A stretch of DNA of 64,000 nucleotides from Streptomyces spinoverrucosus (GTDB taxonomy: Bacteria > Actinomycetota > Actinomycetes > Streptomycetales > Streptomycetaceae). Under the pieces are notes generated by a model. That model did not search any database. It had not been told where the DNA came from and saw nothing but the letters and a program-made list of their open reading frames with translations. The stretch covers positions 6,460,001 to 6,524,000 of the forward strand of contig NZ_JADPZX010000001.1 in the NCBI RefSeq assembly GCF_015712165.1, read 5' to 3'. Made by a program: the position numbers and the translations under genes. Below are positions 18,075 to 28,502 of this stretch, in pieces (position 1 is the first letter of the stretch; the number at the start of each line of letters is the position of its first letter).

Positions 18075-18950
18075 TCAGTGGACGGAGTGCTCCTCCAGTG
18101 GGAACGTTCCGCCGACGACGTCCTCGGCGAACGCCTTCGCCGCGCCACTCATCACCTCACGCAGGTTGGCGTACTGCTTCACGAACTTCGGCACCCGCCC
18201 CCCGGTCAGCCCGAGCATGTCGGTCCACACCAGCACCTGTGCGTCCGTCTCCGCGCCCGCCCCGATGCCGACCGTCGGGATGTGCAGCGTCCGGGTCACC
18301 TCGGCGGCGAGCTCCGCCGGCACCAGCTCAAGCACCACCGCGAACGCCCCCGCGTCCTGCACGGCCTTGGCGTCCCGCAGCAGCTGCGCCGCCGCCTCCT
18401 CGCCGCGCCCCTGCACCCGGTAGCCCATGGCGTTGACGGACTGGGGGGTGAGCCCGATGTGGGCCATGACCGGGATGCCGGAGTCGACCAGCAGCCGGAT
18501 CTGCTCGTGCGACCGCTCGCCGCCCTCCAGCTTCACGGCCTGCACCCCGGCCTCCTTCACCAGCCGGGTCGCCGAGCGCAGCGCCTGCACCGGCCCCTCC
18601 TGGTAGGACCCGAACGGCAGGTCGCCGACGATCAGGGAGCGCCTGGTGCCCCGTACGACCGCGGCGGAGAGCATGGTCATCTCGTCGAGGGTGACGGGCA
18701 CGGTGGTCTCGTACCCGAGGTGGCAGTTGCCCGCCGAGTCGCCGACGAGGATCACCGGGATACCGGCCTCGTCGAAGACGGACGCGGTCATCGCGTCGTA
18801 CGCGGTGAGCATGGGCCACTTCTCGCCGCGCTCCTTGGCGGCGGTGATGTCACGAACCGTGATACGGCGTGTGCCCTTGCCCCCGTACAGCGCCTTGCTG
18901 CCGTCGGAGGACTTCTGCGGTGCAGTCTGGGCAGCCGAAAGCTGCGTCAT
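18075..18950 (-). CDS. panB: 3-methyl-2-oxobutanoate hydroxymethyltransferase
   Basis: Makes ketopantoate from 2-oxoisovalerate and methylene-tetrahydrofolate, the first step of pantothenate/CoA synthesis. 291 residues with the usual about 35-residue actinobacterial N-terminal tail, then ITVRDITAAKERGEKWPMLTAYD, the Mg site in GDSAGNCHLGYE and GDLPFGSYQ, VKLEGG, PVMAHIGLTPQSV and the C-terminal IGIGAG segment (here VGIGAGAETDAQVLVWTDMLG). All are intact. Monocistronic with a 3' terminator. Confidence 0.96.
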   Translation of the reverse strand: MTQLSAAQTAPQKSSDGSKALYGGKGTRRITVRDITAAKERGEKWPMLTAYDAMTASVFDEAGIPVILVGDSAGNCHLGYETTVPVTLDEMTMLSAAVVRGTRRSLIVGDLPFGSYQEGPVQALRSATRLVKEAGVQAVKLEGGERSHEQIRLLVDSGIPVMAHIGLTPQSVNAMGYRVQGRGEEAAAQLLRDAKAVQDAGAFAVVLELVPAELAAEVTRTLHIPTVGIGAGAETDAQVLVWTDMLGLTGGRVPKFVKQYANLREVMSGAAKAFAEDVVGGTFPLEEHSVH

Positions 18951-19108
18951 TGCAACGGCTCCTTACGTCATCTCGAGGCGCCCTGACGGCGTCCCCGGAC
19001 CAGTCCCATGGTGGCACCTCGTGCCATGGAACGGCTAGGGGGACCCCGTCACGTAAGGAGAGCACGAAGGGGAGCAGGTAAGGAGAGCACCAGAGCCGGG
19101 TAAAAAAT

Positions 19109-19137
19109 TTACGATACGGTACCGTCTCGTATCGTAA
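19109..19137. promoter_or_regulatory. Palindromic TetR-type operator
   Basis: TTACGATACG, a 9-base centre GTACCGTCT-like, then CGTATCGTAA: perfect 10-bp arms. It lies 19 bases before the exporter remnant at 19156, just where its promoter must be. It is the likely target of the TetR protein encoded at 20189. Confidence 0.75.
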
Positions 19138-20120
<983 letters not shown>

Positions 20121-20188
20121 CGCGGGTCGCGTCATCACCGTCGTACAACCGGGAGAATCACCGCAACGCACGGAAAGGACGCAGCCCA

Positions 20189-20821
20189 GTGAACCCCCTC
20201 GCCGCAAGCCACCCCCCGCACGCGGCCCCCGTTCGGGGCCGCCCCCGCAGCGAGGCCGTGGAACGCGCCATCATCGAAGGCACGATGAAGCTCCTGGAGG
20301 ACGGCGTCCCCCTCGCCGAGCTCTCCATCGAACGCATCGCCCGCACCGCCGGCGTCGGCAAGGCCACCATCTACCGCCGCTGGCACGGCAAGGAGGAACT
20401 CTTCGTCGACGTCGTACGCTCCGCCGAACCGCCCGACCCCGAACTCCCCGGCACCTCCATGCGCGACGACCTCGTCGTCCTCCTCGAAGCCCTGCGCCGC
20501 CGTGGCCTGGCCAACCGCACCTCGGCGATCCTGCACAACGTGCACGCCCAGATGAAGACCAGCCCCCGCATCTGGGCCGCCTACCACAACGCCGTCATCG
20601 CCCCCCGCCGCCGCCTCGGCATGGAGGTCCTGCGCCGCGGACAGCAGGACGGCGAACTCCGCGCCGACGTCGACCTGGAACTCGTCCACGACATCGTCGT
20701 CGGCCCCATGCTCACCCGCTCGCTGCTGCACCCCGAGGCCGAACTCCCCGAAGGACTCGCGGAACAACTCGTCGACACCGTGCTCGAAGGACTACGCCCC
20801 GTCAGCTCCCCCACCGCGTAA
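20189..20821 (+). CDS. TetR-family repressor
   Basis: 210 residues. The N-terminal helix-turn-helix reads LSIERIARTAGVGKATIYRRWHGKEELF (about residues 45-72), with a C-terminal ligand domain of the TetR_C type. GTG 20189 follows AAAGGAC. It sits directly downstream of the broken exporter gene, as expected for a local regulator of that pump acting at the palindrome at 19109-19137. The HTH is intact, so the repressor may have outlived its target. Confidence 0.87.
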   Translation: MNPLAASHPPHAAPVRGRPRSEAVERAIIEGTMKLLEDGVPLAELSIERIARTAGVGKATIYRRWHGKEELFVDVVRSAEPPDPELPGTSMRDDLVVLLEALRRRGLANRTSAILHNVHAQMKTSPRIWAAYHNAVIAPRRRLGMEVLRRGQQDGELRADVDLELVHDIVVGPMLTRSLLHPEAELPEGLAEQLVDTVLEGLRPVSSPTA

Positions 20822-21005
20822 CCCGAATGTGCGCGTTTCGTCACAGACGACACTCCCGGCCCGCGAAACCGGAACTCCCGGCGCCGACTTGTTCGTCCTA
20901 AGTGCCCGTACGGCCGTCATGTGACGGCAGGATCGGAGCCGAACATCCCCTAGGGTCTTGTGCGCGGGGGACGACGGTGTGCACGGCAGGTAGCGAGGCG
21001 ACGGT

Positions 21006-22058
21006 ATGGCGCAGCAGGCGTACGTGACGGAGACGGCGGGCGGCGGCTCGGGACCCGAGCACCGCGGGTCTCGGCTTCGGCGCGTGGCGGCCCGTGTGAC
21101 CGGCGGCTGGCGCGGCGACCCCCGCATCTGGCGGCGCGGCCTGATCGTGGCCCTGCTCGCGGTACTGCTCACCGTCGTGATGGGGGCCCACGCCTACATC
21201 CCGAACAGCGTGGGCAACCTCGGCAGCCTCACCGAGACGTTCCTGCCCTGGCTCGGCCTGTTCGTCCCGCTGCTGCTCCTGCTGGCCCTGGTGCGCAGGT
21301 CCGCCACCGCCCTCATCGCGGTCCTGCTCCCGGCGGTCGTCTGGGTCAACCTCTTCGGCGGGCTGCTCACCGACAAGGCCGGCACCGGCGGCGACCTCAC
21401 CGTCGCCACGCACAACGTCAACGCCGACAACGCCGACCCCTCCGGCACCGCCCGCGACGTCGCCGCGTCCGGCGCGGACGTGGTGGCGCTGGAGGAGCTG
21501 AGGGCGGCGGCCGTACCGACGTACGAGGCGGCGCTGGCGTCGACGTACAAGTACCACTCGGTGCAGGGCACGGTCGGGGTGTGGAGCAAGTACCCGCTCA
21601 GTGACGTCCGGCCCGTCGACATCAAGCTCGGCTGGACCCGCGCCATGCGGGCCACGGTGTCCGCGCCCGGCGGGCAGCTCGCCGTCTACGTCGCCCACCT
21701 GCCGTCCGTGCGGGTCAAGCTGGAGGCCGGGTTCACCGCCCGGCAGCGCGACACCAGCGCCGACGCGCTCGGCGAGGCCATCGCCGCCGAGGGCCTGGAC
21801 CGGGTGATCCTGCTCGGCGACCTCAACGGCACCATGAACGACCGAGCCCTCAACGCCGTGACCGCCCAGATGCGCTCCACGCAGGGCGCGGCGGGCAGCG
21901 GCTTCGGCTTCAGCTGGCCGGCGTCGTTCCCGATGGCCCGGATCGACCAGATCATGGTCAAGGGCGTCGAGCCGGTGACCTCGTGGACGCTGCCGCAGAC
22001 GGGGAGCGACCATCTGCCGGTGGCGGCACGGGTACGGATGGATATGTCCGCCTCCTGA
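21006..22058 (+). CDS. Membrane-anchored endonuclease/exonuclease/phosphatase-fold protein
   Basis: 350 residues. Three hydrophobic segments lie in the N-terminal 130 residues (LIVALLAVLLTVVMGAHAYI, FVPLLLLLALV, ALIAVLLPAVVWVNLFGGL), then an EEP domain outside the membrane. The motifs are THNVN (start), ALEEL (metal Glu), HLPSV (His), LLGDLNGTM (catalytic D-x-N) and GSDHLPVAA (C-terminal Asp-His pair). Members cleave nucleic acids, phosphoinositides or lipids; the substrate is unknown here. Single gene, GAGGCGACGG before ATG. Confidence 0.84.
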   Translation: MAQQAYVTETAGGGSGPEHRGSRLRRVAARVTGGWRGDPRIWRRGLIVALLAVLLTVVMGAHAYIPNSVGNLGSLTETFLPWLGLFVPLLLLLALVRRSATALIAVLLPAVVWVNLFGGLLTDKAGTGGDLTVATHNVNADNADPSGTARDVAASGADVVALEELRAAAVPTYEAALASTYKYHSVQGTVGVWSKYPLSDVRPVDIKLGWTRAMRATVSAPGGQLAVYVAHLPSVRVKLEAGFTARQRDTSADALGEAIAAEGLDRVILLGDLNGTMNDRALNAVTAQMRSTQGAAGSGFGFSWPASFPMARIDQIMVKGVEPVTSWTLPQTGSDHLPVAARVRMDMSAS

Positions 22059-22146
22059 CCGGTGTGCGTGTCCGCCTTCCGACCGGTGTGGGCGAGGTCA
22101 CCGCAACCGGGCCTTAACCTGCTGGAATACTCGGCCTGAGAGCCTT

Positions 22147-22163
22147 TGTTCCGAACGTGAACA
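22147..22163. promoter_or_regulatory. Candidate operator before MFS gene
   Basis: TGTTC, 7 bases, GAACA: a perfect 5-bp inverted repeat 37 bases before the MFS start. No neighbouring regulator gene is present, so the binding protein is unknown. The match is short. Confidence 0.3.
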
Positions 22164-22199
22164 TACGATGCAACGGAACTCCGCTCTGAAAGGCCCTTC

Positions 22200-23414
22200 A
22201 TGCCCCTGGCCCTGCTCGCCCTCGCCGTGGGCGCCTTCGGCATAGGTACCACCGAGTTCGTGATGATGGGGCTCCTGCCCGATGTCGCGGACGACCTGCA
22301 CGTCTCGATCCCCACCGCCGGCCATCTGGTCTCCGCGTACGCGCTGGGCGTCGTCATCGGCGCCCCGCTGCTGGCCGCGGTCACCGCGCGGATGTCGCGG
22401 CGGACCGTACTGATCGGCCTGATGGTCCTGTTCGTCGTGGGCAACGCCCTGTCGGCGTTCGCCCCCGACCACCACTGGCTGCTCGCCGCCCGCTTCCTGA
22501 GCGGTCTGCCGCACGGCGCCTTCTTCGGCGTCGGCGCCGTCGTCGCGACCAACATGGTCGCGCCCGAGCGCAAGGCCCGCTCCGTGTCCCTGATGTTCCT
22601 CGGCCTGACGGTCGCCAACATCGCGGGCGTTCCGGTCGCCACCCTCATGGGCCAGCACCTCGGCTGGCGGGCGACCTTCCTCGGCGTCAGCGCGATCGGC
22701 GTGGCGGCGATCGCGTCGCTGGCGATGCTGATCCCGCACGACCACACGCACGCCTCCGCGAGCGGGCTGCGCGGCGAGCTGGCCGCGCTGAAGTCCCTGC
22801 CGGTGTGGCTGGCGCTGGGTACGACCGTCGCGGGCTTCGGCGCGCTCTTCGCCGCGTACAGCTACATCACGCCGATGCTCACCGACTCCGCCGGGTACGC
22901 CGAGACCAGCGTGACGCTGCTGCTGGCGCTGTTCGGCGTCGGTGCGACGATCGGCAACCTGCTGGGCGGCCGGCTGGCCGACCACGCGATGCGGGGCACC
23001 CTCTTCGGCGGCCTGGCGTCGCTGGTCGCGGTGCTCGCCCTGTTCCCGGTGCTCATGTCGGCGCAGTGGAGCGCCGCGCTGGGCGTCGCTCTGCTCGGCA
23101 CGGCGGCCTTCGTCACCGGCTCGCCGCTGCAGCTGATGGTCATGGAGAAGGCGTCGGCGGCCCCGTCCCTGGCGTCGTCCGCCAACCAGGCCGCCTTCAA
23201 CCTGGCCAACGCCGGCGGCGCCTGGATCGGCGGCCTCGCCCTGGCCGCGGGCTTCGGCACGACGTCCCCGGCGACGGCGGGCGCGGCGCTGGCCGTACTG
23301 GGCCTGGCGGTGGCGGGCACGGCGTACGCGGTGGACCGACGGAGCATCGGCGGGGGCCGGGAGCGCCTGGTGGCCTCGCACGTCCCGGAACCGTCGGAGG
23401 CACTGCACCGCTGA
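22200..23414 (+). CDS. MFS drug/sugar efflux transporter (Cml/AraJ group)
   Basis: 404 residues, 12 predicted helices and almost no N-terminal tail. The start FGIGTTEFVMMGLLPDVADDL, then SAYALGVVIGAPLL and GLPHGAFFGVGAVVA, are hallmarks of the DHA1 group that contains the Streptomyces chloramphenicol efflux proteins and sugar efflux transporters. GAAAGG precedes ATG 22200. Substrate not deducible. The 3' end faces nadE across a dispersed repeat. Confidence 0.88.
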   Translation: MPLALLALAVGAFGIGTTEFVMMGLLPDVADDLHVSIPTAGHLVSAYALGVVIGAPLLAAVTARMSRRTVLIGLMVLFVVGNALSAFAPDHHWLLAARFLSGLPHGAFFGVGAVVATNMVAPERKARSVSLMFLGLTVANIAGVPVATLMGQHLGWRATFLGVSAIGVAAIASLAMLIPHDHTHASASGLRGELAALKSLPVWLALGTTVAGFGALFAAYSYITPMLTDSAGYAETSVTLLLALFGVGATIGNLLGGRLADHAMRGTLFGGLASLVAVLALFPVLMSAQWSAALGVALLGTAAFVTGSPLQLMVMEKASAAPSLASSANQAAFNLANAGGAWIGGLALAAGFGTTSPATAGAALAVLGLAVAGTAYAVDRRSIGGGRERLVASHVPEPSEALHR

Positions 23415-23455
23415 GCGGTGGGGGTGGGGGGAACGGGGGCGACTGCAACGCCCCC

Positions 23456-23510
23456 AAGGGGCGCGGGGCTGTACTGATATGCGGCTCCGCCGCGTGGGCG
23501 CGACCAGCCC
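23456..23510 (+). repeat. Dispersed intergenic repeat, copy 1
   Basis: An about 54-base element beginning GGGGCGCGGGGCTGTA, then ATGCGGCTCCGCCGC and GTGGGCGCGACCAGCC. GCGGC-TCC-GCCGC forms a central hairpin, and GGGGCTG/CAGCCCC an outer stem. It lies between the convergent ends of the MFS gene and nadE. Other copies are at 28436-28495 (opposite strand) and 50988-51043. Confidence 0.9.
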
Positions 23511-23553
23511 CCCACACACCCGCACCCGGCGACGCGCAGCACCCGCCCCGGCG

Positions 23554-25308
23554 CTACGCCGATTCGCGCCACCCATTCGTAATCGGCAGCCGCCGGTCCT
23601 TCCCGAACCCCTTCGGCGAGATCTTCGTCCCCGGCGGATACTGCCGTCGCTTGTACTCGGCCGTGTCCACCATCCGCAGGGTCTTCGTCACCAGCTCCCG
23701 GTCGAACCCGGCCGCCACGATCGCGTCGGCCCCCTCGTCCCGGTCCACGTACCGCTCCAGGATCGCGTCCAGGACGGGATAGTCCGGCAGGGAGTCCGTG
23801 TCGACCTGCCCCGGCCGCAGCTCCGCGCTCGGCGGCTTGCTGATGGAGTTCTCCGGGATCGGCGGCGTCTCGCCCCGCTCCTCCGCGGCCCGGTTGCGCC
23901 ACTGGGCCAGCCGGAAGATCGACGTCTTGTACACGTCCTTGATCGGCCCGTACGCGCCCACCGAGTCGCCGTACAGCGTCGAGTAGCCCACCGCCAGCTC
24001 GGACTTGTTGCCGGGCGCCAGCACGATGTGGCCCTCCTGGTTGGAGACCGCCATCAGGAGCGTGCCGCGCAGCCGGGACTGGAGGTTCTCCTCCGCCAGC
24101 CCGGTCAGTCCCAGCGACCCCATGTACGCGTCGAACATCGGCTCGATCGCGACGGTACGGAAGTTCAGCCCCGTCCGCCGCGCCAGCTCCGCCGCGTCGC
24201 CCTTGGAGTGCTCGGAGGAGTACTTCGACGGCATGGACACGCCGTACACGTTCTCCGCGCCCACCGCGTCGCACGCGATCGCCGCCACCAGGGCGGAGTC
24301 GATGCCGCCGGACAGACCGATGAGCACTGACCGGAAGCCGTTCTTGCGCACATACGCCCGCAGGCCCGTGACCAGCGCCGAGTACACCTCCGCGTCGTCG
24401 TCGAGGCGCTCGGCGTACCCGCCCGTCCGCTCCGGCTCGTACGCCGGCAGCGGCTCCTCGGACAGCACCAGCCGCTCGATGCGCAGCCCGTCGTCCACCA
24501 CGCCGGTGGGGGCGTCGGCGGAGGCGGCCGGCAGGTCGAGGTCCAGGATCAGGCACTCCTCCGCGAACTGCGGCGCCCGCGCCACGACCTCCCCGTCCCG
24601 GTCGACCACGATCGAGTCGCCGTCGAACACCAGCTCGTCCTGCCCGCCGATCATGGCGAGGTAGGCGGTGGTGCAGCCGGCCTCCTGGGCGCGCTTGCGG
24701 ACCAGTTCCAGCCGGGTGTCGTCCTTGTCGCGCTCGTACGGCGAGGCGTTGATCGACAGCAGCAGCCCGGCCTTCGCCGAACGCGCCGCCGGCACCCGGC
24801 CGCCGTCCTGCCAGAGGTCCTCGCAGATGGCCAGCGCCACGTCGACGCCGTGCACCCGCACGACCGGCATGGTGTCGCCGGGCACGAAGTAGCGGAACTC
24901 GTCGAAGACGCCGTAGTTCGGCAGGTGGTGCTTGGCGTAGGTGAGCGCCACCTCGCCGCCGTACAGCACCGCGCCCGCGTTCTGCGGGGCGCCGGCCGGC
25001 TGGCCGAACCTCGGCTGCGCGGTCTCGCTGCGGTCGAGGTAGCCGACGATCACCGGCAGCTCCCCGAAGCCCTCCTCGGCGAGCCGCGCCGCGAGCGTGC
25101 GCAGGGCGGCGCGGGAGGCCTCGACGAAGGAGGAGCGCAGGGCCAGGTCCTCGACGGGATACCCGGTCAGCACCATCTCCGGGAACGCCACGAGATGCGC
25201 TCCCCGCTCGGCGCAGTGCCGGGTCCGGGTGAGGATCGTCTCGGTGTTCCCGGCGAGGTCGCCGACGCGCGAGTCGATCTGGTTCAGGGCGAGACGTAGT
25301 TGAGGCAC
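23554..25308 (-). CDS. nadE: Glutamine-dependent NAD+ synthetase
   Basis: 584 residues with two domains: an N-terminal carbon-nitrogen hydrolase (glutaminase), Glu in AFPEMVLTGYP, Lys in YAKHHLPNYGVFDE and nucleophile Cys in LAICEDLW; and a C-terminal synthetase with the PP-loop IGLSGGIDSALVA, MPSKYSSEHSKGDA and GNKSELAVGYSTLYGD. It amidates deamido-NAD to NAD. GTG 25308 fits the conserved start LRLALNQIDSRVGDL; no clear ribosome site lies before it. Single gene. Confidence 0.95.
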   Translation of the reverse strand: MPQLRLALNQIDSRVGDLAGNTETILTRTRHCAERGAHLVAFPEMVLTGYPVEDLALRSSFVEASRAALRTLAARLAEEGFGELPVIVGYLDRSETAQPRFGQPAGAPQNAGAVLYGGEVALTYAKHHLPNYGVFDEFRYFVPGDTMPVVRVHGVDVALAICEDLWQDGGRVPAARSAKAGLLLSINASPYERDKDDTRLELVRKRAQEAGCTTAYLAMIGGQDELVFDGDSIVVDRDGEVVARAPQFAEECLILDLDLPAASADAPTGVVDDGLRIERLVLSEEPLPAYEPERTGGYAERLDDDAEVYSALVTGLRAYVRKNGFRSVLIGLSGGIDSALVAAIACDAVGAENVYGVSMPSKYSSEHSKGDAAELARRTGLNFRTVAIEPMFDAYMGSLGLTGLAEENLQSRLRGTLLMAVSNQEGHIVLAPGNKSELAVGYSTLYGDSVGAYGPIKDVYKTSIFRLAQWRNRAAEERGETPPIPENSISKPPSAELRPGQVDTDSLPDYPVLDAILERYVDRDEGADAIVAAGFDRELVTKTLRMVDTAEYKRRQYPPGTKISPKGFGKDRRLPITNGWRESA

Positions 25309-25400
25309 GGGCCCAGTGTAATCGTCAGAGCGACGCGATGGGGGGGTGGCGTGGTGTGGGCCACCCCACGCACCCTTCGCTGCCGTACTGACCCAGGGCC

Positions 25401-26027
25401 TCACCCTCGGGGCTTCGCGCCCCGCTCCTGCAGCATGTCCGTCATCAGCTGGATCTCCGACTGCTGGCCCTCGACCATGCCCCGCGCGAGCCGCTTCTCC
25501 ACATCGACCGAGCACCTGTCCACACAGCCCTCGGCCATGTGGATACCGCCCTTGTGATGGTCCGTCATGAGCTGGAGATAGAAGACCTCGGCCTGCCGGC
25601 CGCTCAGCCGGCCGAGCTTGTCCAGCTCGGTGTTGGTCGCCATCCCCGGCATCAGCGCGCCGTCCTCGCCGGAGGCCATGCCGCCCATGCCCATCCAGCT
25701 CATCGGCTCCGACGACACCTTCGGCAGCTGCCACATGTCCAGCCAGCCCAGCAGCATGCCGCGCTGGTTGGCCTGTGTCTGCGCGATGTCGTACGCGAGC
25801 CGCCGCACCTCCTCGTCGTCGGTGCGGTCGCGCACGATGTACGACATCTCCACGGCCTGCTGGTGGTGCACCGCCATGTCGCGTGCGAAGCCGGCGTCCG
25901 CGGAGTCGGCCGCGGGCCTGCCCGCGTCGGAGCCGCCGTCCTCGGCGACCGCGTACGTGATCCCGCCGACCGCGACGAGCAGCGCCGCCGCGGCCCCCGC
26001 GATCCATCCGGCCTGCGCGTGCCTCAC
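25401..26027 (-). CDS. DUF305 secreted/anchored protein
   Basis: 208 residues: one N-terminal membrane/signal segment (WIAGAAAALLVAVGGITYAVA), then a ferritin-like DUF305 helical domain with FARDMAVHHQQAVEMS and LQLMTDHHKGGIHMAE (paired His plus Met) and a Met-rich loop (MSWMGMGGM). The Met/His content suggests copper binding, as proposed for some relatives, but this is inference. The DUF3105 gene is 36 bases upstream in the same direction. Confidence 0.85.
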   Translation of the reverse strand: MRHAQAGWIAGAAAALLVAVGGITYAVAEDGGSDAGRPAADSADAGFARDMAVHHQQAVEMSYIVRDRTDDEEVRRLAYDIAQTQANQRGMLLGWLDMWQLPKVSSEPMSWMGMGGMASGEDGALMPGMATNTELDKLGRLSGRQAEVFYLQLMTDHHKGGIHMAEGCVDRCSVDVEKRLARGMVEGQQSEIQLMTDMLQERGAKPRG

Positions 26028-26063
26028 TGGTCCTGCCTCACTGGTTACGCCTCACCGCTGCCG

Positions 26064-26729
26064 TCACTGCGCCAGCCCGCCCGTGCAGGCCGCGCCCGGC
26101 TCGGGGGTCTGCTGCCCCTGGACGTACGTCTCGAAGAACTTGTCGACATTCGGGTCGTCCGCGCCGGTCACCGTGCGCTGGTGGCCCCACGCCGACAGCA
26201 TGATCGGGTCCTTCTGCTGCTCGTCCGGGCTCATCAGCGTGTACGGCGTCTTCTTCACCTTCGCCGCCAGCGCGTCCACGTCGGCCTTGTCGGCCTTGCT
26301 CGTGTACGTCACCCAGACCGCGCCGTGCTCCAGCGAGTGCACGGCGTTCACCTTCGGGATCTCCTTGGCGTAGACGTCACCGTTGCAGTTCATCCACACC
26401 TGGTTGTGGTCGCCGCCGACCGGGGGCTCCATCGGGTACTTCACGTCCGTCGTGACGTGGTTCTGGGTCAGCTTGCCCTGCCACGTCTTCACGCCGTCCG
26501 CGCCGGTGACGAACTTGCCGGTGGACTTGGAGTCGGCGGCGGCGGCGTCGGAGTCGTCGGACTGCGACTGGAGCAGCACCACGCCGCCGACGACGAGACC
26601 GGCGACGACCACCACGCTGGCCGCGATGGTGAGGATCCGGCTGCGACGCTCGCGGGCACGCTCCGCGCGCCGCATCTCCTCTATGCGCGCCTTGCGCGCC
26701 GCACTGCTCTTGTTCTTGGCGGAACCCAT
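26064..26729 (-). CDS. DUF3105 membrane-anchored protein
   Basis: 221 residues: a basic, Ala/Arg-rich cytoplasmic helix (1-40), one membrane segment (ILTIAASVVVVAGLVVGGVVLLQ) and an outside DUF3105 domain with PPVGGDHNQVWMNCNGDVY and HSLEHGAVWVTY. The conserved His residues in these motifs and two Cys (NCNG and AACTGG) could bind metal. ATG 26729 (MGSAKNK). It forms a likely two-gene operon with the DUF305 gene; the pair is common in actinobacteria from memory. Confidence 0.85.
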   Translation of the reverse strand: MGSAKNKSSAARKARIEEMRRAERARERRSRILTIAASVVVVAGLVVGGVVLLQSQSDDSDAAAADSKSTGKFVTGADGVKTWQGKLTQNHVTTDVKYPMEPPVGGDHNQVWMNCNGDVYAKEIPKVNAVHSLEHGAVWVTYTSKADKADVDALAAKVKKTPYTLMSPDEQQKDPIMLSAWGHQRTVTGADDPNVDKFFETYVQGQQTPEPGAACTGGLAQ

Positions 26730-27025
26730 GGGGCCGGCCCTTCTGGGAAGCGGAGACGGACGGGTGCGCTGATCGTAGTGGGCCGGGCCGACGATCTCGT
26801 AGCGAGGGCACAGAAATGGCCGGGCATTACGGATGTCAGTCCGAGCGGGCAAGATGGGCTCAGCAGCCGTACACCTGCCGTATGTGAGGCGTTAAGGCCG
26901 GGGTCGGCCGGGCGATCAAGGTGCGCAACGCGCATGAAATGGTGTTGTGGTGGGATGCTCAGGAGCCCGACCGTCCCGTGCGCGGGATGCAGGCGGCCTG
27001 ACCAGCAAGGATGGGGAATCGGAAG
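26730..27025. other. Divergent intergenic region before glnA2
   Basis: About 295 bases between the divergent DUF3105 and glutamine synthetase genes. I see no ORF with coding character, no clear hairpin and no confident GlnR box here. It must hold both promoters. Confidence 0.5.
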
Positions 27026-28387
27026 ATGGACAAGCAGCAGGAGTTCGTACTCCGGACCTTGGAGGAGCGCGACATCCGGTTCGTACGCCTGTGGTTCACG
27101 GACGTGCTGGGCTTCCTGAAGTCCGTGGCCGTGGCCCCGGCCGAGCTGGAGCAGGCCTTCGACGAGGGCATCGGGTTCGACGGCTCCGCGATCGAGGGCT
27201 TCGCCCGGGTCTACGAGTCCGACATGATCGCCAAGCCGGACCCGTCCACCTTCCAGGTCCTGCCGTGGCGCGCGGAGACGCCGGGCACGGCCCGGATGTT
27301 CTGCGACATCCTCATGCCGGACGGCTCCCCGTCGTTCGCCGACCCTCGCTACGTCCTCAAGCGCGCCCTCGCCCGCGCCTCCGACCTGGGCTTCACCTTC
27401 TACACCCACCCCGAGATCGAGTTCTTCCTGCTGAAGAACAAGCCGGTCGACGGCACGGTGCCCACCCCCGCCGACAACTCCGGCTACTTCGACCACACCC
27501 CGACCAACGTCGGCATGGACTTCCGCCGCCAGGCGATCACCATGCTGGAGTCGATGGGCATCTCGGTCGAGTTCTCCCACCACGAGGGCGCACCCGGCCA
27601 GCAGGAGATCGACCTGCGGTACGCGGACGCGCTGTCCACGGCCGACAACGTCATGACGTTCCGGCTGGTCATGAAGCAGGTGGCGCTGGAGCAGAACCTC
27701 CAGGCGACGTTCATGCCGAAGCCGTTCTCCGAGCACCCGGGGTCCGGCATGCACACGCACCTGTCACTGTTCGAGGGCGACCGGAACGCGTTCTACGAGT
27801 CCGGCGCCGAGTACCAGCTGTCGAAGGTCGGCCGCTCCTTCATCGCGGGCCTGCTGCGGCACGCGGGCGAGATCTCGGCGGTCACCAACCAGTGGGTCAA
27901 CTCCTACAAGCGCATCTGGGGCGGCTCCGAGCGCACCGCAGGCGCGGGCGGCGAAGCCCCGTCGTACATCTGCTGGGGCCACAACAACCGCTCGGCCCTG
28001 GTCCGCGTCCCGATGTACAAGCCGGGCAAGACGGGCTCCGCGCGGGTCGAGGTGCGGTCGCTGGACTCCGGGGCGAATCCTTACCTCGCCTACGCCGTGC
28101 TGCTGGCGGCGGGTCTGAAGGGCATCGAGGAGGGGTACGAGCTGCCGCCGGGGGCCGAGGACGACGTCTGGGCGCTGTCGGACGCGGAGCGGCGGGCGAT
28201 GGGAATCGAGCCGTTGCCGCAGAACCTGGGGGAGGCGCTGTCGCTGATGGAGCGGAGCGACTTGGTTGCCGAGACGCTTGGGGAGCATGTGTTCGACTTC
28301 TTCCTGCGGAACAAGCGGCAGGAGTGGTACGAGTACCGGTCCGAGGTGACCGCGTTCGAGTTGCGGAAGAATCTGCCGGTTCTTTAG
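27026..28387 (+). CDS. glnA2: Glutamine synthetase-like ligase, GlnA2 type
   Basis: 453 residues of the GSI family. Conserved parts: FDGSAIEGF and RMFCDI (substrate side), HPEIEFFLL and GQQEIDLRY (metal Glu), MPKPFSEHPGSGMHTHLSLF (metal His), NSYKRIWGG and NNRSALVRVPMYKP. It lacks the classical adenylylation loop sequence KNLYDLPP, showing EEGYELPP instead. The closest match from memory is S. coelicolor GlnA2 (SCO2241), described as a gamma-glutamylpolyamine synthetase rather than a true glutamine synthetase. ATG 27026 (MDKQQEF) was chosen over 27011 on family start. It is near glnE. Confidence 0.88.
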   Translation: MDKQQEFVLRTLEERDIRFVRLWFTDVLGFLKSVAVAPAELEQAFDEGIGFDGSAIEGFARVYESDMIAKPDPSTFQVLPWRAETPGTARMFCDILMPDGSPSFADPRYVLKRALARASDLGFTFYTHPEIEFFLLKNKPVDGTVPTPADNSGYFDHTPTNVGMDFRRQAITMLESMGISVEFSHHEGAPGQQEIDLRYADALSTADNVMTFRLVMKQVALEQNLQATFMPKPFSEHPGSGMHTHLSLFEGDRNAFYESGAEYQLSKVGRSFIAGLLRHAGEISAVTNQWVNSYKRIWGGSERTAGAGGEAPSYICWGHNNRSALVRVPMYKPGKTGSARVEVRSLDSGANPYLAYAVLLAAGLKGIEEGYELPPGAEDDVWALSDAERRAMGIEPLPQNLGEALSLMERSDLVAETLGEHVFDFFLRNKRQEWYEYRSEVTAFELRKNLPVL

Positions 28388-28435
28388 GGGTTTCTCGCCG
28401 TAGGGGCGCGGGTTGTGTTTCGGCTTGCTGCCGGT

Positions 28436-28495
28436 GGGGGCTTGTCGCGCCCACCCGGCGGAGCCGCATATTGATACAGCCCCGCGCCCCAAAAG
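28436..28495 (-). repeat. Dispersed intergenic repeat, copy 2
   Basis: The same element as at 23456 and 50988, in reverse: on the minus strand GGGGCGCGGGGCTGTATC, ATGCGGCTCCGCCGG, GTGGGCGCGACAAGCCCCC. It lies between the convergent glnA2 and VOC genes, so it may act as a shared terminator. Its outer stem differs by one base (ACAAGCC). Confidence 0.9.
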
Positions 28496-28502
28496 CAGGG
28501 CG